The notes: generated from the sequence alone by a model not told the origin. A stretch of DNA of 64,000 bases from Astragalus membranaceus (GCA_039519185.1 CM076849.1:37381109-37445108), one strand, 5' to 3'. Positions 10,355-22,312 are shown, numbered from the stretch's first letter. Numbers and translations are program-made.

Positions 10355-11375
10355 TCAGTGAATACAGGATCTCCACTGCATTAAATTTCTTTTGTTATTA
10401 AATTGCAAATAAATTGAAGAGAACAAAATACAACATAACATAAGATAGGCTCCATAAATTGGATACATATGTTCTATAATTTTAGACATGAATTTCATAT
10501 ATTGAAGAGAACAAAATATTAGTGCAACATGACTTGTTTCATTATCTAGCTTATGGAGAGACATGCAATGGCCATCTTCAAAAACAGAAGCATTGGAAAG
10601 GTTCTGCTCAACAGATTGTTGGACATCCTCATTGTTAGGGTACACAATTTGAATTGGTGGTGGTTGACGATGCATTATTCTTGGGCAAAAATGTTCAGTT
10701 GACATTGGGCAATGAATGGTAAAAACACCCTTTGAACTTAAATAGGTCAGTTGGGCTTCTCTACTCTCAGGCATCCCATACAAACCATTAGCTCCGAAAA
10801 CCTCCATAATAAGATCAGTATCTGTGTCTAGATAAACAGTACCATGTTCATCCACAACAACAAAGGCACGATAGGGTGTCCCAGGGCATGTTTCTACCCA
10901 AAGCTTAGAAGGAAAGAGTTGATGATAGTCTCTATAAAAAGCTCTTGTAATTTTAAGAAGCCTCTGTGAAAAATGATACAAAAAGTATCAGGTAAAACAA
11001 ACAATACTGAAATTAATGCCACAAAAGAGACAGATCAAATAAATGATAAAAGCAAACAACATGCAAGGGTAAAAGCAACAAATAGAAATCATGCCAGGGA
11101 CTATTTAAGCATAAAAAGAACATAAAAAAGAGCATTATGGCTGTAAAAGAGTCTATTTAATAGATTTGTTTAAAGTGTGGCCAAAGATAAACAAAATCAG
11201 TCATAAATTTGAAATGCAATTGTAAAAACCTAAACTACCTACAAACTTTTGAAACATGCCAAAGCAATGAAATGAGGAATTTAGGTAATGATAAAAATGC
11301 TGAGAATTACCGTATTGAGGGATATGACAGTTGAAAACGTCTTTGAAGCCAACTTCTTTGAATTCATGAGTTGAA
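10355..11375 (-). pseudogene. Unrecognised multi-exon protein fragment in the CACTA
   Basis: A minus-strand open frame (10981 down to 10355) follows an acceptor-like TTTTTCACAG and encodes a hydrophilic segment containing KLWVETCPGTPYRAFVVVDE and YLDTDTDLIMEVFGANGLYG. A preceding exon-like piece (about 11375-11312) reads THEFKEVGFKDVFNCHIPQ and ends at a GTAATT donor. The last 60 or so residues look like read-through into AT-rich DNA. I do not recognise the family. It lies downstream of the RPA1-like fragment on the same strand, so it could be a second capture or a private protein of this CACTA family. Selection on it cannot be judged from one copy. Confidence 0.45.
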
Positions 11376-11846
11376 TGGTAAGTCTAAAATTTAATAAAAA
11401 AACAAATTAGTCAATTGATAAGATTAAAGTTCAAAAACATGTAACCTAGATGTTTCATAATAAAAAGATACTTAAGTTGTTTCATTATAACAAAAAAAGA
11501 GACAATTACATCAGGAAGGGCGCAGAAACAACTGAGCTTCAGGTAAAATAACATTACACAGATCCCAATTACTTTTATTTAAGCCATCATTGAGAACAAT
11601 GTGGATAGACATAGACACAAAACCTAAACAGACTTAAAGTAGCTAAAAGTTCATCCTAATTACTTTTATTTGAGCCACCATTGAGAACAATGTGGACAAA
11701 CACCAACAGGACACAAAGGACAGCCAATAAAAGCGTGGAGCAAATGGCTTCATGTAGTCAGTTGAGCTACTTGTTTGGCTCAGTCTTGATGAACAGAGCC
11801 TTTGACAGTTTCTTGGTTGAAGTCTCAGGAGAAGCATTAGGAGGAG

Positions 11847-13181
11847 CTAAGGAGGCAGTGAAGATGATGATCTTTTGGAGCCATAGGCAGTAGGAGCTTC
11901 AGTTATCTCTACTCCAGAAACATTTGCAACACGATTTGCTTCTTCTACAACACCAACAGGAGGTGGATCAGCTGAAGCAGAACCCATGTTGGAAGTAGGC
12001 TTGCTTGTGGGTGTCCCAGTTAGTTGCAGCACAGAACCACCAGCAATATTGTTAGAACCAACATCATCCACATTGAGCTACAAATAAAAGGCAAACATAC
12101 AAAGAGAGGAATGTGTGAGACACTTTTTTTTAGAAATACAATGAGGGGAATTTAATGATGCACAAACAATGTACCAGTGGAGTATCATTGGCTAGCTGGT
12201 CAGAAAACTCCTTGAAGTAAAGTTCCTCTTCACTATTACCAGTCTAAACATCAGAAAGTTAGAGACACAGAATTGAAGGTGGGGCTAAATTAACCTAAGA
12301 AAACACATGAGTGATAAGATAACAACCTGGATCCCATTAATCTCTCTGAATTTTTTAATCACATCAGGTTCAGTAGCCAGCCTCCTAACAGTGTAATTGT
12401 TCCACTCTTGAGTAATGTTAGAGGTAGATATCTCAACTTTAAAAAGAAGAGTCTTCTCAAAGAAGGAACGAAAGGCATCAGGAGTTCTGGTATGATCCAT
12501 CAATTCAGCAGCAGGTGCTACCAAGTCCTGTGCTGAGACCCCCAAAAAATGAGACACAACACGATCAAACAGCATGAAGTTTGTTGAGCCAGTATTGTCA
12601 ATGACTGTAAGCTCCACCTTGAACCTATATAAGATTAAAAGTTAAAAATAGGAAAGGAAAACAGGGAATGAAAGGCAAACATTCACAAATAGGAATGTAT
12701 GAGACACTTATTCTTAAAAATAAAGTGCCTGAAAATTCAATGATGAATGAACAACACACACATAACAAATCAAGGTGGTAATATGTTCTTAAAAAATGAC
12801 ATAGGTACCTTGAAACAGCAGTAACCTTTCTCTTACACTCCTTTCAAAAGTATTTAGTGCCAACTTGTGTAACTTTCCTGTAGCACTTATAGCAGGACTC
12901 ATAATACCATCCATGAGCAGTTTCAATCTCAATTACTTGAGCAAGGACCGCAGCAAAACCCACCTAACGAAAAAACAAAGCAAAGTTAAACAAAAGGAGA
13001 GTTTAATTTAATCACTTGATTACCAAAAACAATATCATATATGAAGTACTCACATCGTGGCCTCCAAAATCTCAGATATAGTCTTATGTGTAGTTTGCAT
13101 AAAGTCATCCTCAACAGATACAATGGGAGGGACACTGATTTGACTTATGGATTGAGTCAAAGAAAGAGCAGAAGTCTCCAT
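11847..13181 (-). pseudogene. Captured RPA1-like gene fragment (single-strand DNA-binding OB-fold)
   Basis: Several minus-strand exon-like blocks resemble the C-terminal OB-fold (DBD-C, Rep_fac-A_C) of plant RPA 70-kDa subunits. A first block is near 13181-13054. A zinc-ribbon block near 12963-12815 contains HGWYYESCYKCYRKVTQVGT. An OB-fold block at about 12620-12325 contains ELTVIDNTGSTNFMLFDRVV and FFEKTLLFKVEIS. A short acidic exon lies near 12245-12180 and a last exon at 12077-11847 ends in a Ser-rich tail and a stop. Splice-like GT/AG borders separate the blocks. One expected zinc-binding Cys codon in the ribbon is a TGA stop, and the first junction does not hold phase. RPA1 binds single-stranded DNA in replication and repair; this copy is disabled as it stands. 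Confidence 0.7.
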
Positions 13182-13782
13182 TCTAACAAAGAGAGAATGA
13201 GAAACAAATGTGGGCGAAAAATTTTTTGAATTAATGAATGGACTATAATTTCAAATCGTACCTGGATAAAATCGCAGTGAGAAGCAGATATGCGTGTCTT
13301 CTCAGTTCTCTCTGTAGCGTGCGTGTCTTCTCAGATCATGGGGGCTCGCCGGAGCTCGTGGCTGAGGGGTGGTGGTGAGAAAACACAGAAGGTCCAGAAA
13401 GAGAGAGAGCCGAGGAAGAAGAGTCAAAGATTGGGCGTAGAAGGAAAAGGAAGATGATGAAAGGAAAGGAAGATGCGAGAGGGGAGAGAGATATACGAAT
13501 GAGAGGGGAGCGAGATCCGACATAAGCCTAATTTGTTTCGTTTCTATAACGGGTGGTTTTGTGACCCGTTATGGAAGCCTAAATTTTTACACTTTCTATA
13601 ACGGTTATGGAATGGAACCGATATGAAAGATGGTTTTTGCACTTTCTATAACGGTTCGTGTGACAACCGATGTAAAAATTATAATTTTAATTACAAAACT
13701 GCCACCACGTCACTTTTAACATCAGGTCGTTTTCAACCGATATGAATGACTGTTATAAAATGCATTTTTTCTACTAGTGAGC

Positions 13783-14422
13783 TCTATCTCCCCCCTTTTC
13801 CACCTCTGCATATAATTGTAGCTATCGCCATTTAGTTTTGATTGATAAGAAGTTAAACTCACCAAGTCATTTATTTCTATACAAGCTTTGGAACTAGAAG
13901 ATCTCAACTCAAGTTTGTTGGTGAAGAATTGGAATGGCATCTGGTATATTGACCTCTTGATTGAGAAATTTGTCTTTCACAGATAAACAAATAGGAGGTA
14001 CACATGCTTTCAAGTAGTGCTTTTGATATTTCCTTATCTACATGCATATCATGCTATGGTTAAGTTGTACATCACATTATCTAACATTTAATTTGTTTAG
14101 TTCTTCTGGATATCTCTGAATATTGTTAGGCTTGCACATCTTTCATGTTAGACTAGATAGTTTCTTTGTATTATATGCCATATCTCTCAGATTTGTGTGA
14201 TAATGGGGTGTGCTAAATATTATAACTTCATTATATTAGATATTTGTTTTTTCTTTTGTTTTCCTCTTCAAGATGGTAGTAGTTCTTGCTGGAGGTTTCA
14301 TTGTATATTTTGTAATTACATGCAAAACAATTTTAGGTAGTGTTAATCACTTTAACAAGATGCTACATGATCCAATTACAATCCCTATTGCAAGTTGTGT
14401 TTCATGTAGCATTTGTAATATG
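13783..14422. other. Unassigned DNA between CACTA and solo LTR
   Basis: AT-rich, with no recognised coding or terminal motif. It may be continuous with 9757-9847 and 7343-8850 before the insertions. Confidence 0.35.
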
Positions 14423-15436
14423 ATTACTGTAACACCCCATTTCTACCCGGTAAAATAATACAAAAATATCAGAGTTCATAAAAATCTTTTTCAACAAACA
14501 ATGGAGTGCCACATTGGCTTCGTGGAAACAATAGACGGTTTAATTCGCTTTTTGAAAACAGATACATAGCGCTTTCGGATGAACCGATAAAACGACATCT
14601 CAAAACAAGTCAAACTTCTTTTAACTACGCAGCGGAAATTCAAATGGTTCAGCTACACAATCGTGGCAACTAAGCGAAATTCATAACTCAAAATCCAACA
14701 GTAAACAACTTAATTAACATAAATGGACGTTCATCCCCCCGAGTGCTACGTATCAGAGCGACAACACCGACTCGATCAAATGAAGGTACAACGGCATTCA
14801 TTCGAGGTTACCTGCACGTTACCAACATAGGGGTAACATTCAAACAGAAGGGGTGAGATATCGAACTATATAATGAATCATATGAAATACAATATATATA
14901 TAAGGTCAGGACATCAGACCATCATTTCACAACAGTCAATATCATCATATCACAACGGTCAATATCATTACGTCACAACAGTCAAAATCATTTCAATTGC
15001 ATAAATATGCAACATGAATGCAGAATGTGACTCGACTCAGGGCCACCGCCCTATAATGCATGTGGTACCATAATTCAAACCCGTAAATAGGGGCATCAAC
15101 ATCGCAACATCGTCGTCGTGGTTTGAGCATAGCTCCATCGTAAAAATATGCTATGCATGCGACACTATGTAAATGCACAAACAAATGACAACGGTTACAT
15201 AGCAACGCAACAACATCGGAAAACAACATTGGCCGTAGGCCTACAACACATCACCTGCCCATGAATAGAGGCAACTTCGTCTTCGTACAACCTTCGTCGT
15301 CAACAATTTACTACTTAGCAATTTTCAACATTTTGGTAACATCGCAATATTTTAGCAACTTTCAACATTTTTGGCAACTTTGGGCCTAATCACATATTCA
15401 ACATCATTTTAAATAACAATCGTGAGATTCACATTT

Positions 15437-15880
15437 GGGCAGCCACAGCAACAATAGCAACAACGGCAACAACAACGATAGCAACAACGGCAACAGCGAC
15501 AGCAACACTGCAACAGCAGCAACAATAGCAACAACGGCGACAGTGACAGCAACACTGCAACAGCAGCAACAATAGCAACAACGGCAACAGCAACAATAGC
15601 AACAACGGCAACAGCAACCGCAACAGTGCGACAACGACATCAACAACACCAGCAGCAACACAGCAACAGCAGCACAGCAACAGCAACACAGCAATGGCAC
15701 ACAGCAACAGCAGCACAGCAACAGCAACACAGTACAACAACAGCAGCAGCAACACAGCACAGCAGCACAGCAACAACAGCAACACAACAATGGCACACAG
15801 CAACAGCAGCACAACAACAGCAACGCAGTACAGCAACAGCAGCAGCAACACAACACAGCAACAGCAGCAACACAGCAACC
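15437..15880. repeat. CAA/CAG-rich microsatellite within the solo LTR
   Basis: About 440 bp of AGCAACAGCAACA-type repeats. Every frame is open for long stretches (poly-Cys/Leu/Val on one strand, Gln/Asn/Ser/Thr on the other) purely because of the repeat, so no protein is called. Confidence 0.93.
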
Positions 15881-15887
15881 AGTGTGT

Positions 15888-16535
15888 GGCGCCAAGGGAC
15901 AGGGCGCCAACACCAGCAACACAGAATTAGGGTGTGGCGCCTAGGGACAGGGCGCCAACACCAGCAATAAAAAAATAGAGCATGGCGCCTAGGGACAGGG
16001 CGCCATCATCAGCCACACAGAAATAGGGTGTGGTGCCTGGGGACAGGGCGCCAAGACCAACAGCACAGAAATAGGGTCTGGCGCCTGGGGACAGGGCACC
16101 AACACCAACAACACAGAATTAGGGCATGGCGCCTAGGGATAGGACGCCATCATCCGCAGGCAACAAAACATAAGTCACAGGGCGCCTAGGACGCCAGTTC
16201 AGCAAGCAACACACTGACAGGCACAGGGCGCCTAGGGCGCCAGATTCTGCAACATCAACAGGGACTGGGCGCCTAGGGCGCCAACTTCAGCAACATCAAC
16301 AGGCACTGGGCGCCAACTTCAGCAACATCAACAAGCACTGGGCGCCTAGGGCGCCAACTTCGGCAACAGGGAACAACACTGGGCACCTAGGGTGCCTTTC
16401 TCAGCAACACACAAACAATACTGGGCGCCTAGGGCGCCACTTCCTGCAACATCAAAAACAGCATTGGGCGCTTAGGGCGCCACTTCCAGCAACATCAAAA
16501 ACAGCATTGGGAGCCTAGGGCGCCACTTTCAGCAT
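15888..16535. repeat. GGCGCC palindrome array within the solo LTR
   Basis: About a dozen units built on GGCGCCTAGGGCGCC or TGGCGCCTAGGGACAGGGCGCCA (dyads) are separated by 20-45 bp of AACA/CAGCA-type spacer. The same GGCGCC theme appears in the LTRs of the intact element (27240-27680, 34330-34770) with different spacers. Confidence 0.88.
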
Positions 16536-16968
16536 ATCCATTCGAATTCTCATGATCACGGCAAAATACAGGAATAATTCTAGGGCATAGGGATATCAAT
16601 CACACAATCATAATTATTCAACAAGTCATTCACAACACATATGATCACACCTATGACAATCATCAAACCCTAACCCCCACATAAAGTAATTCATATATCC
16701 CATTCTAAAGCTTGAATCCCACCCTTACCTTAGCCTTAGAAGATCACCACGAAACCCTAGCCTTTGAAGATCACGAAACCCTAGCCTCCTCTCTCCTCTT
16801 GGCGTCGCTCTCTCATTCTTCTCTCCTCTTGGCCGTCGCTCTCTCCCCCTTCTCTTCTCTCTAATTCTACTTTTTGTTCTTTCTAAATGAGCCAAACCCT
16901 AAAATACCTCTTATTTATACTTATTTAATTTTATGGGCTTTTCTATAGCTTATGCGAATTACATTATG

Positions 16969-17336
16969 TAGGGATGTCAAAACGGGCTTGGCCCGCCGGG
17001 CCGGCCCGTTGGCCCGCCAAAAAAAGGCGGGCAGGGCTAAGGTTTTGATGCCCGCCAGCCCGCATTGCCCGGCCCGCTTCGCCCGCCAGCTCGCGGGCTA
17101 AATACTGTGGCGGGCCAAACCGCCCGTTTACGTTTTTTTTTTTTAAATTCAGTGTTAATTGACGGGCCAGCCCGCCAGCCCGCTAGCCCGCCGGCCCGCC
17201 AGCCCGCCACTCCGCGGGCAGGGCATGAATTTTTAGCCCGCATGCTCTAAACGGGCCGGGCCGGGCCGCCCATTTTTTCGCGGGCATTCGGCTTAACGGG
17301 CCGGGCCGGGCCGGGCCGCCCGTTTTGACATCCCTA
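16969..17336. mobile_element. hAT-type MITE, 368 bp, inserted in the solo LTR
   Basis: The ends are TAGGGATGTCAAAACGGGC and its inverted form GCCCGTTTTGACATCCCTA. The 8-bp flanks ACATTATG and ACATCATG differ at one base, consistent with an aged hAT duplication. GC-rich GGGCCGGGCC and GCCCGCCAGCCCGC repeats fill it. Its organisation is like the 8859-9748 element but without cargo. Confidence 0.88.
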
Positions 17337-17496
17337 ACATCATGGGCTTCGCTTAACACCTCTCATATTACTATTCCCAACTCTAACAATAGGCCCACCT
17401 ATACTAGCATTATTATTATTCTATTATTTTCCCACCAATTAAATTCCCAAACAATTCAATTAAATAAATAATTAAATTTTGGGGCGTTACAATTAC

Positions 17497-19655
17497 AAGC
17501 ATCTATTTGCTTGAGATTACTTTTCAATTTTCGCAATTTTTAACTGATAAGCCTTTTTCTTTGAAGCTGACAGGTTCGATTTTGAATCACAAAAGAACAT
17601 GATTTTCATAAAAACAGGCATCCTTAAGGAAGGTAGGACCCTTATAGCTCAGAGAGTTGATTTATATGCTCATATACTCAATTAACCATTCTCCAATCAT
17701 TTTTATCGAATGTGATTGTAGAGTGCGTGTATTTTAGTGTATTGATTGAAGAGTGCAGAATGACCTAACAAATACAAGACTAAAATTTCATTTTCAAATT
17801 TTGTACCTGCATCTTTGGCACTTTTTTTTTTTTAAACTATGTACCTACTATTGCTTTGATACTAAAATTTGTTTTACGAACTCCTTAGCTGCAGCACAAA
17901 AGCACTGAAGTCTTCTCTATTTCCATGGTTTTATTTTTAATTACATTTCCCTGCTTACTTTAATTTCCTTTGCCAATAAAGATTCTCCAGTTTGATTTTC
18001 ATTAGTTGGCTTAGACACACTCACACCACACAAGCAAAAGGTGTAGCAGATTGTAATTATAAAGACCTACTTAATCTGATACATTGGTTAAAGTGGTTTC
18101 GAATCTGTAACATAGTTGTTCGTTCCCTTCTTTCCATTCGAATCTGTGAAATGGAATCTGCAAAATAGAAATTTTTGGGTTATCTAGCTTTTATCAAATC
18201 TGCTGAGAGAAAGACAGAAGTTGTTCACCCTTTTCTTTCCATTTTTTACAATCGACTTTATCTACGTTTCCATTTTTTAGATAAATTTTTTTTAAAAAAA
18301 AAAGAAGAAATCTGTTCATAGCTTTTATATTAGTATCTGTGACATATTATGCAGCAATTTTGTTTGAGTTTGTTCATCCATTTTTTCGATATTATGTATG
18401 CTTCCTTTAAATCTCTACGTATGCTGTTTGAAAATACCACATATAGTCTAATTATTTTTTAGAATCAAATAAGAGTCTGACAACCAAAGAAGAACGTTTT
18501 TTATGTGGGTGCACATAATTGTTTTTGTTTGACATGGTTGTTTTTCTTTTGTGCTTTGTGAGATATTGGAAAGAGCATCAAGGAAACTCCAACCACAAGT
18601 CCACAACTACCGGTGTTGGTGTTGGAGGGTATGGGATTGTTTTGTTGATGCTCTATCAACTCATCTCATTATTATTTGATTTTGGCTGTGATTCTTTGTC
18701 TAATTTTTTACTAATTACAAATCTTCTTGACACACAACACTTTGGAACTGAATCTATTACTCCAGCTAAGAGACAGCCAACACTCAACACTTTGTAACTC
18801 CACAACTCTCATCTACCAAAAGCAAGAAAATCATGGACAAGAAGTGATTAGGGTGTATTTCATCTTCTGCTACAAATGTTGAATTTACTATTTTAGTTGC
18901 TTGGTGTAATATATATGTTGTAATAATGTTAGTTGTTTTGGGATTAGGGTGAATCCAGCTGTTTTACCAAACTTCTTTTACTATAGTTCCATTATCTGAG
19001 ACTTTTTCTGCAACTGGCTTTTTTGCTTCCTTGACATTATCTATGTTAAATTTCAGTATTGATGTTATTTCAATCAATACCATGTGTGTTTCAGGCTCCA
19101 CAACTGACTTTATATGTTTAACTGTTTTTTAATTTAAATTTGTTATCAAAATTTATTTCATTGAAACAGACACTACTCTTTGACATACCCTCAGTATGCG
19201 TAGTGTCATTAGTTGTTCCAACTTTCCTACTTTTATAACAAGTCAATTGTGTTCCTTGGTTGGATATTTTGTGTATTGTGTAGACAAAAGGCAAGAATTC
19301 AATGAAATAGCATGATACTATATCTTACTTTACATAATGAGTACTAAATGCCAAATATCACTGACTTTTTGACTTATGGAAGAGAAGATAGAAAACCATC
19401 GTAATTAGTTGTATATGATATATGCTTCATGGATCAATCCTTATGCTTATGGATGCTTCTTGAAGGGACAACACTTAGTGTTGGGTCAAAGACAATAAGA
19501 TTAGTTTTCGTCCTATCTTAGAATAGAAATACAATATACTCATTGAGATGTGAAATTAATTTTTAATGCTTTGTTAACTTAGTTTTTATAATACCAAACT
19601 TTCAAATTTTGAATTTTAATTTGAGTACTTATCATACCACGTAACGCGATCGTCC
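17497..19655. other. Unassigned AT-rich DNA leading to a Helitron-like end
   Basis: About 2.1 kb with no recognised protein family. A short frame near 18519-18797 has no family signature. If the terminus at 19683 is real, at least part of this belongs to a Helitron whose 5' end I could not place. Confidence 0.35.
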
Positions 19656-19683
19656 CGTGCGGATGCACGAGTATGTTACTAGT
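19656..19683 (+). mobile_element. Helitron-like 3' terminus
   Basis: A short stem-loop (CGTGC-GGAT-GCACG, 19656-19669) is followed 9 nt later by CTAGT (19679-19683) and then a T. This is the standard Helitron 3' end: hairpin, CTRRT, insertion before T. The preceding CGATCGTCCCGTGC context is also common in plant Helitrons. There are no TSDs, as expected for rolling-circle elements. The 5' TC end is not identified. Confidence 0.55.
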
Positions 19684-20399
19684 TTATAAAGAAACTGAAA
19701 GATGATCCCAGCTATATGCTTGACACATATACAGGATTTGAATTTCTAAGTACAACAGTTATTTTCTAATATGTAGTCCAAAAACTTGTCATAACCGCTT
19801 CATCTAGAAAATAACAGCTTAGCCAGAAAACCTTCACTTCTTTTGGCTCTGAGCATTTCAACACTTAAGCGCTCTCATAGTGTTCGATAGCCTTCAACAT
19901 GAACTGGTAATCATTGACAATATTTTCGACGAACGCAACAAATTTGAGTTTTCCAGGTGAAAATTTATCGACATTTACAAGAACATGTTTGTCGGGTTTG
20001 TCATTAAGTCGACATTTTGACAACTCATACCTTAGTGATTTTTTGCTCTACCACCGATCCTGTCAAACCAAAAGAACTTTGGGGTCCAGAAATTCCCTCC
20101 CAGTTTTGGCGTTTGAGGTCAGAAGATGAACAAAACTTTCTACGCAAACCAAAAGTTTGACGTCTCTAGTTAAGCCGTGCGTGCTTCATTTTTCAGCACT
20201 AGGGCTTTTGTATTTGTAGGGCCGTACACAATGTTGATGACTCTATTTTATATAGAGTCATTTATGCTTCTATAACTTAAATTATTACTTGAATCTTAAG
20301 AATATTGCCTTGTAAATAACTAAATATGCAAAGAAACGTAAAACAAAGGAAAGGAATGCTTTGACAAACAACTTGGCACTTTTTAGACGTCTTTTGGTA
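19684..20399. other. Unassigned DNA
   Basis: Contains a small perfect hairpin (ATGACTCTAT / ATAGAGTCAT, 20237-20246 and 20252-20261). I recognise no protein family in either strand. Confidence 0.35.
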
Positions 20400-20841
20400 T
20401 TCTCACAAATTGTTCAGTGCCACAGCACTTGATGCCATAGCATTACGAAAAACAGAATGCTGCAGCATCAGGAAAAGAGTAATGCCAGAGCATTAGAAGA
20501 AAATGGGAATGCCGCAGCATCAGAGAAAAAGAGCAATGTCGGAGCATCATGAAGAACTTTAATGCCACAACATCATACACAAAAGCACTGGATGCCACAT
20601 CATTACCCTGATGACGTCACCAGATAGCAAGTTGCGCAAGTAGCCCAAGTTGTCCACTTCAGCGCCACCCTCTTTGCAACTTCACTGGCAAATTTCACTT
20701 TTTAGGGACACTTTTCCACACGCCATAGGACCCCTTTTACAATCAAATCAATTCAAATTGAAGCAAGTGGAAACAAGTTCAAAGAACCTACTTTTTGAAG
20801 TTCAATGGACTTCCATTTTGAAGACTATAAATAATCCTCAC
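20400..20841 (+). mobile_element. Athila-type element remnant with palindromic ATGC-N-GCAT motif
   Basis: Seven variants of ATGCTGCAGCAT lie at 20415-20605, the same word dispersed through the Athila coding regions at 36349-43750. That ties this segment to the same retrotransposon. A TATA-box-like CTATAAATA at 20825-20833 suggests a fragment of LTR or leader. It is cut at 20842 by the Ogre-like LTR fragment. Confidence 0.5.
20825..20833 (+). promoter_or_regulatory. TATA box (putative, Athila LTR)
   Basis: CTATAAATA in a moderately GC-balanced stretch. Placement in an LTR U3 region is inferred from context only. Confidence 0.4.
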
Positions 20842-21725
20842 TGTCGTGACTGGGATCTCGACGTGGACGGCCCAAAAAGTTATAATTTTAGGAGTCGCCA
20901 CCCAATTTATTTAATAGGAAAAATTGAGAAAAACCTACATTTAAAGTTATTTGGTTTGCGTAAACTAGATTGGATTGGGGAGTCGGTTATGTATAGGGAA
21001 GGGCGAAAACCTAATTCCACAGCACCCCTAAAACATCTGTCCGAAGACAATTACCCTAAATTTGATTTTGCAACATATCAATAAGTTTAGAAAATTTGCT
21101 TACCCAAATAAATAAATAAAATTCGACTTACAAAGAAATGAATAAGGGACTAAATTAGAAAATTTAGTTTTTGACATGACGGGGAAGCCCCGTTCCTACG
21201 TATCCTCTGGTGCAATGAGAAACTCAAAAGTCACGTAGTTCTTCCTGAAAAAAAAGTTTGTTGGTTGGTTGATTTTAATTTTTTTGAAGGGATTTAAGAT
21301 CACCAAGCAAGCTGTACAACTCAGGTGTCTTAAACCGGGATCGACAAGATGTCACATCTCAGCCAATCCCGTTTTTTTGTATTTTTTATGTGAAAAGGTC
21401 TCTTAGAAAAAAAAACCTATTTCTCGGAAGAGAAATGGAAAAGATTGTGAGGTGGTAAAATTTATCATTTCTTTAGAGGGAGGTTGCTTGAACAAAAACA
21501 AGGGGGTACGAATAGTAATTCACATATGGGCCTGGCCCAAAATCATAATCCATATTTTTTTTAAAGAGAGGGCTCCCTAAGTGAAAAACAGAGGGTGCGA
21601 ATAGCAGAGCCCAAAACTTTGAATAAAAAAATAAAACATACAAAAGCCCTAACCAGATCCGGATGGGGTTTACAAACACACGAAAACAGGGGTGCTAATA
21701 GCAGAGCCCAGCACTACAAAAAGAA
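20842..21725 (-). mobile_element. Ogre/Tat-like LTR fragment (reverse)
   Basis: The first 400 bp parallels the start of the LTR at 53700-54100: TGTCGTGACTGGGATCTCGA, GGAGTCGCCACCCAATTTAT, and GACGGGGAAGCCCCG with the following TCCTACGTATCCTCTGGTGC block. Sequence then diverges. A CAAGCTGTACAACTC relic corresponds to the palindrome repeats of the better copy. The 3' part (plus orientation) is lost where chromovirus gag sequence begins. No PBS precedes it. Confidence 0.75.
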
Positions 21726-21789
21726 AAAAAGATTTTTTAAACAAAAAATAAAATAAAATAAAAGTAAAATGATTTATTATATCCAATAA

Positions 21790-22189
21790 ACAGTTCCCTG
21801 AAGTTAAACCAGGTAATAGGAGTTCCTTGATTCACCATCATTTCATGAGCATTGGTCCACCAGGTCTGCGCTTCCTTTTCGAGCATATGAGCTGTAAAGA
21901 GTACCTTTTCTTCTTCGCTGCATTGTAGAGTTCTAAAAATTTTCTCCATAGAGTCCAACCAGTAATGAGATACCATCGCATTCGGTGCTCCCTTGAAACT
22001 TGGGGGATTCATCTTTTGGAAACGGAAGTAAGCTCTATTTGGATCTTCCAGAGGAGGTTGTTGAACATTAGGCTGCTGCTGATGCATCTGCATCATGTCC
22101 TGCATTATCTTTTGCTGATTCTCAATTACATTCTGCATCCACTCCGGATGAGGGTCAATGGGTGGGTTTCTCCTACCTCTTCCAGCCAT
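21790..22189 (-). pseudogene. Chromovirus gag fragment (reverse, truncated)
   Basis: The minus-strand frame opens with MAGRGRRNPPIDPHPEWMQN and includes NPPSFKGAPNAMVSHYWLDS, MEKIFRTLQCSEEEKVLFTA and EAQTWWTN. This is the capsid (Retrotrans_gag) start of a Ty3/gypsy polyprotein. It lies just inside the PBS and LTR at 22313-24586, as expected for a 5' end. It breaks off after about 130 residues near 21790, where AT-rich DNA and the Ogre-like LTR fragment follow. The rest of gag, protease, reverse transcriptase and integrase are missing. Capsid of virus-like particles is the family role; this copy is dead. Confidence 0.88.
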
Positions 22190-22312
22190 GATTCTGCGAA
22201 ATATGCACAAAGTATTAAGTTGATCAGGCTCAATGTCTAATAGCATACTAAGAGGAATCAGACTTAGAAGACGTAACAGACTCTTAACATCTAAGTCCGA
22301 CTAGGTCGAACC

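Larger units (their letters stand above)
9851..13779 (-). mobile_element. 3.9-kb CACTA element carrying captured genes
   Basis: It begins CACTAATGGAAAAAAGGCAT and ends ATGCATTTTTTCTACTAGTG, inverted copies of each other. A 3-bp target-site duplication AGC flanks it (9848-9850, 13780-13782). Subterminal arrays of CATATCGGTT / AACCGATATGA occur at 9875-10155 and 13545-13745. No TNP2 or TnpA-like transposase is recognisable. The interior instead holds exon/intron-like segments on the minus strand, including an RPA1-like gene fragment. A non-autonomous, gene-carrying CACTA. Confidence 0.9.
14428..17491 (-). mobile_element. Solo LTR of a Tekay/Del-like chromovirus (reverse)
   Basis: In plus orientation it begins TGTAACACCCCATTTCTACC and ends GGGGCGTTACA. 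It is flanked by an exact 5-bp target-site duplication ATTAC (14423-14427, 17492-17496). Shared modules with the intact element at 26177-35841 (in inverse orientation) identify the family: the CCCC...GTGCTACGTATCAGAGC block, the CTGCACGTTACC block, and a GGCGCC-rich interior. Removing the hAT MITE leaves about 2.69 kb, close to the 2.6-kb LTRs of the intact element. A solo LTR results from recombination between the two LTRs of a former full element. Confidence 0.9.

Noticed and set aside
15404..15970. Long overlapping open frames on both strands (poly-Cys/Leu and Gln/Ser/Thr)
   Set aside because: They are by-products of a CAA/CAG microsatellite in a solo LTR. All frames lack stops because of the repeat, with no domain.
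20650..21084. 144-aa ORF on the plus strand
   Set aside because: It spans the junction between the Athila remnant and an Ogre-like LTR whose sequence is non-coding in the other copies.
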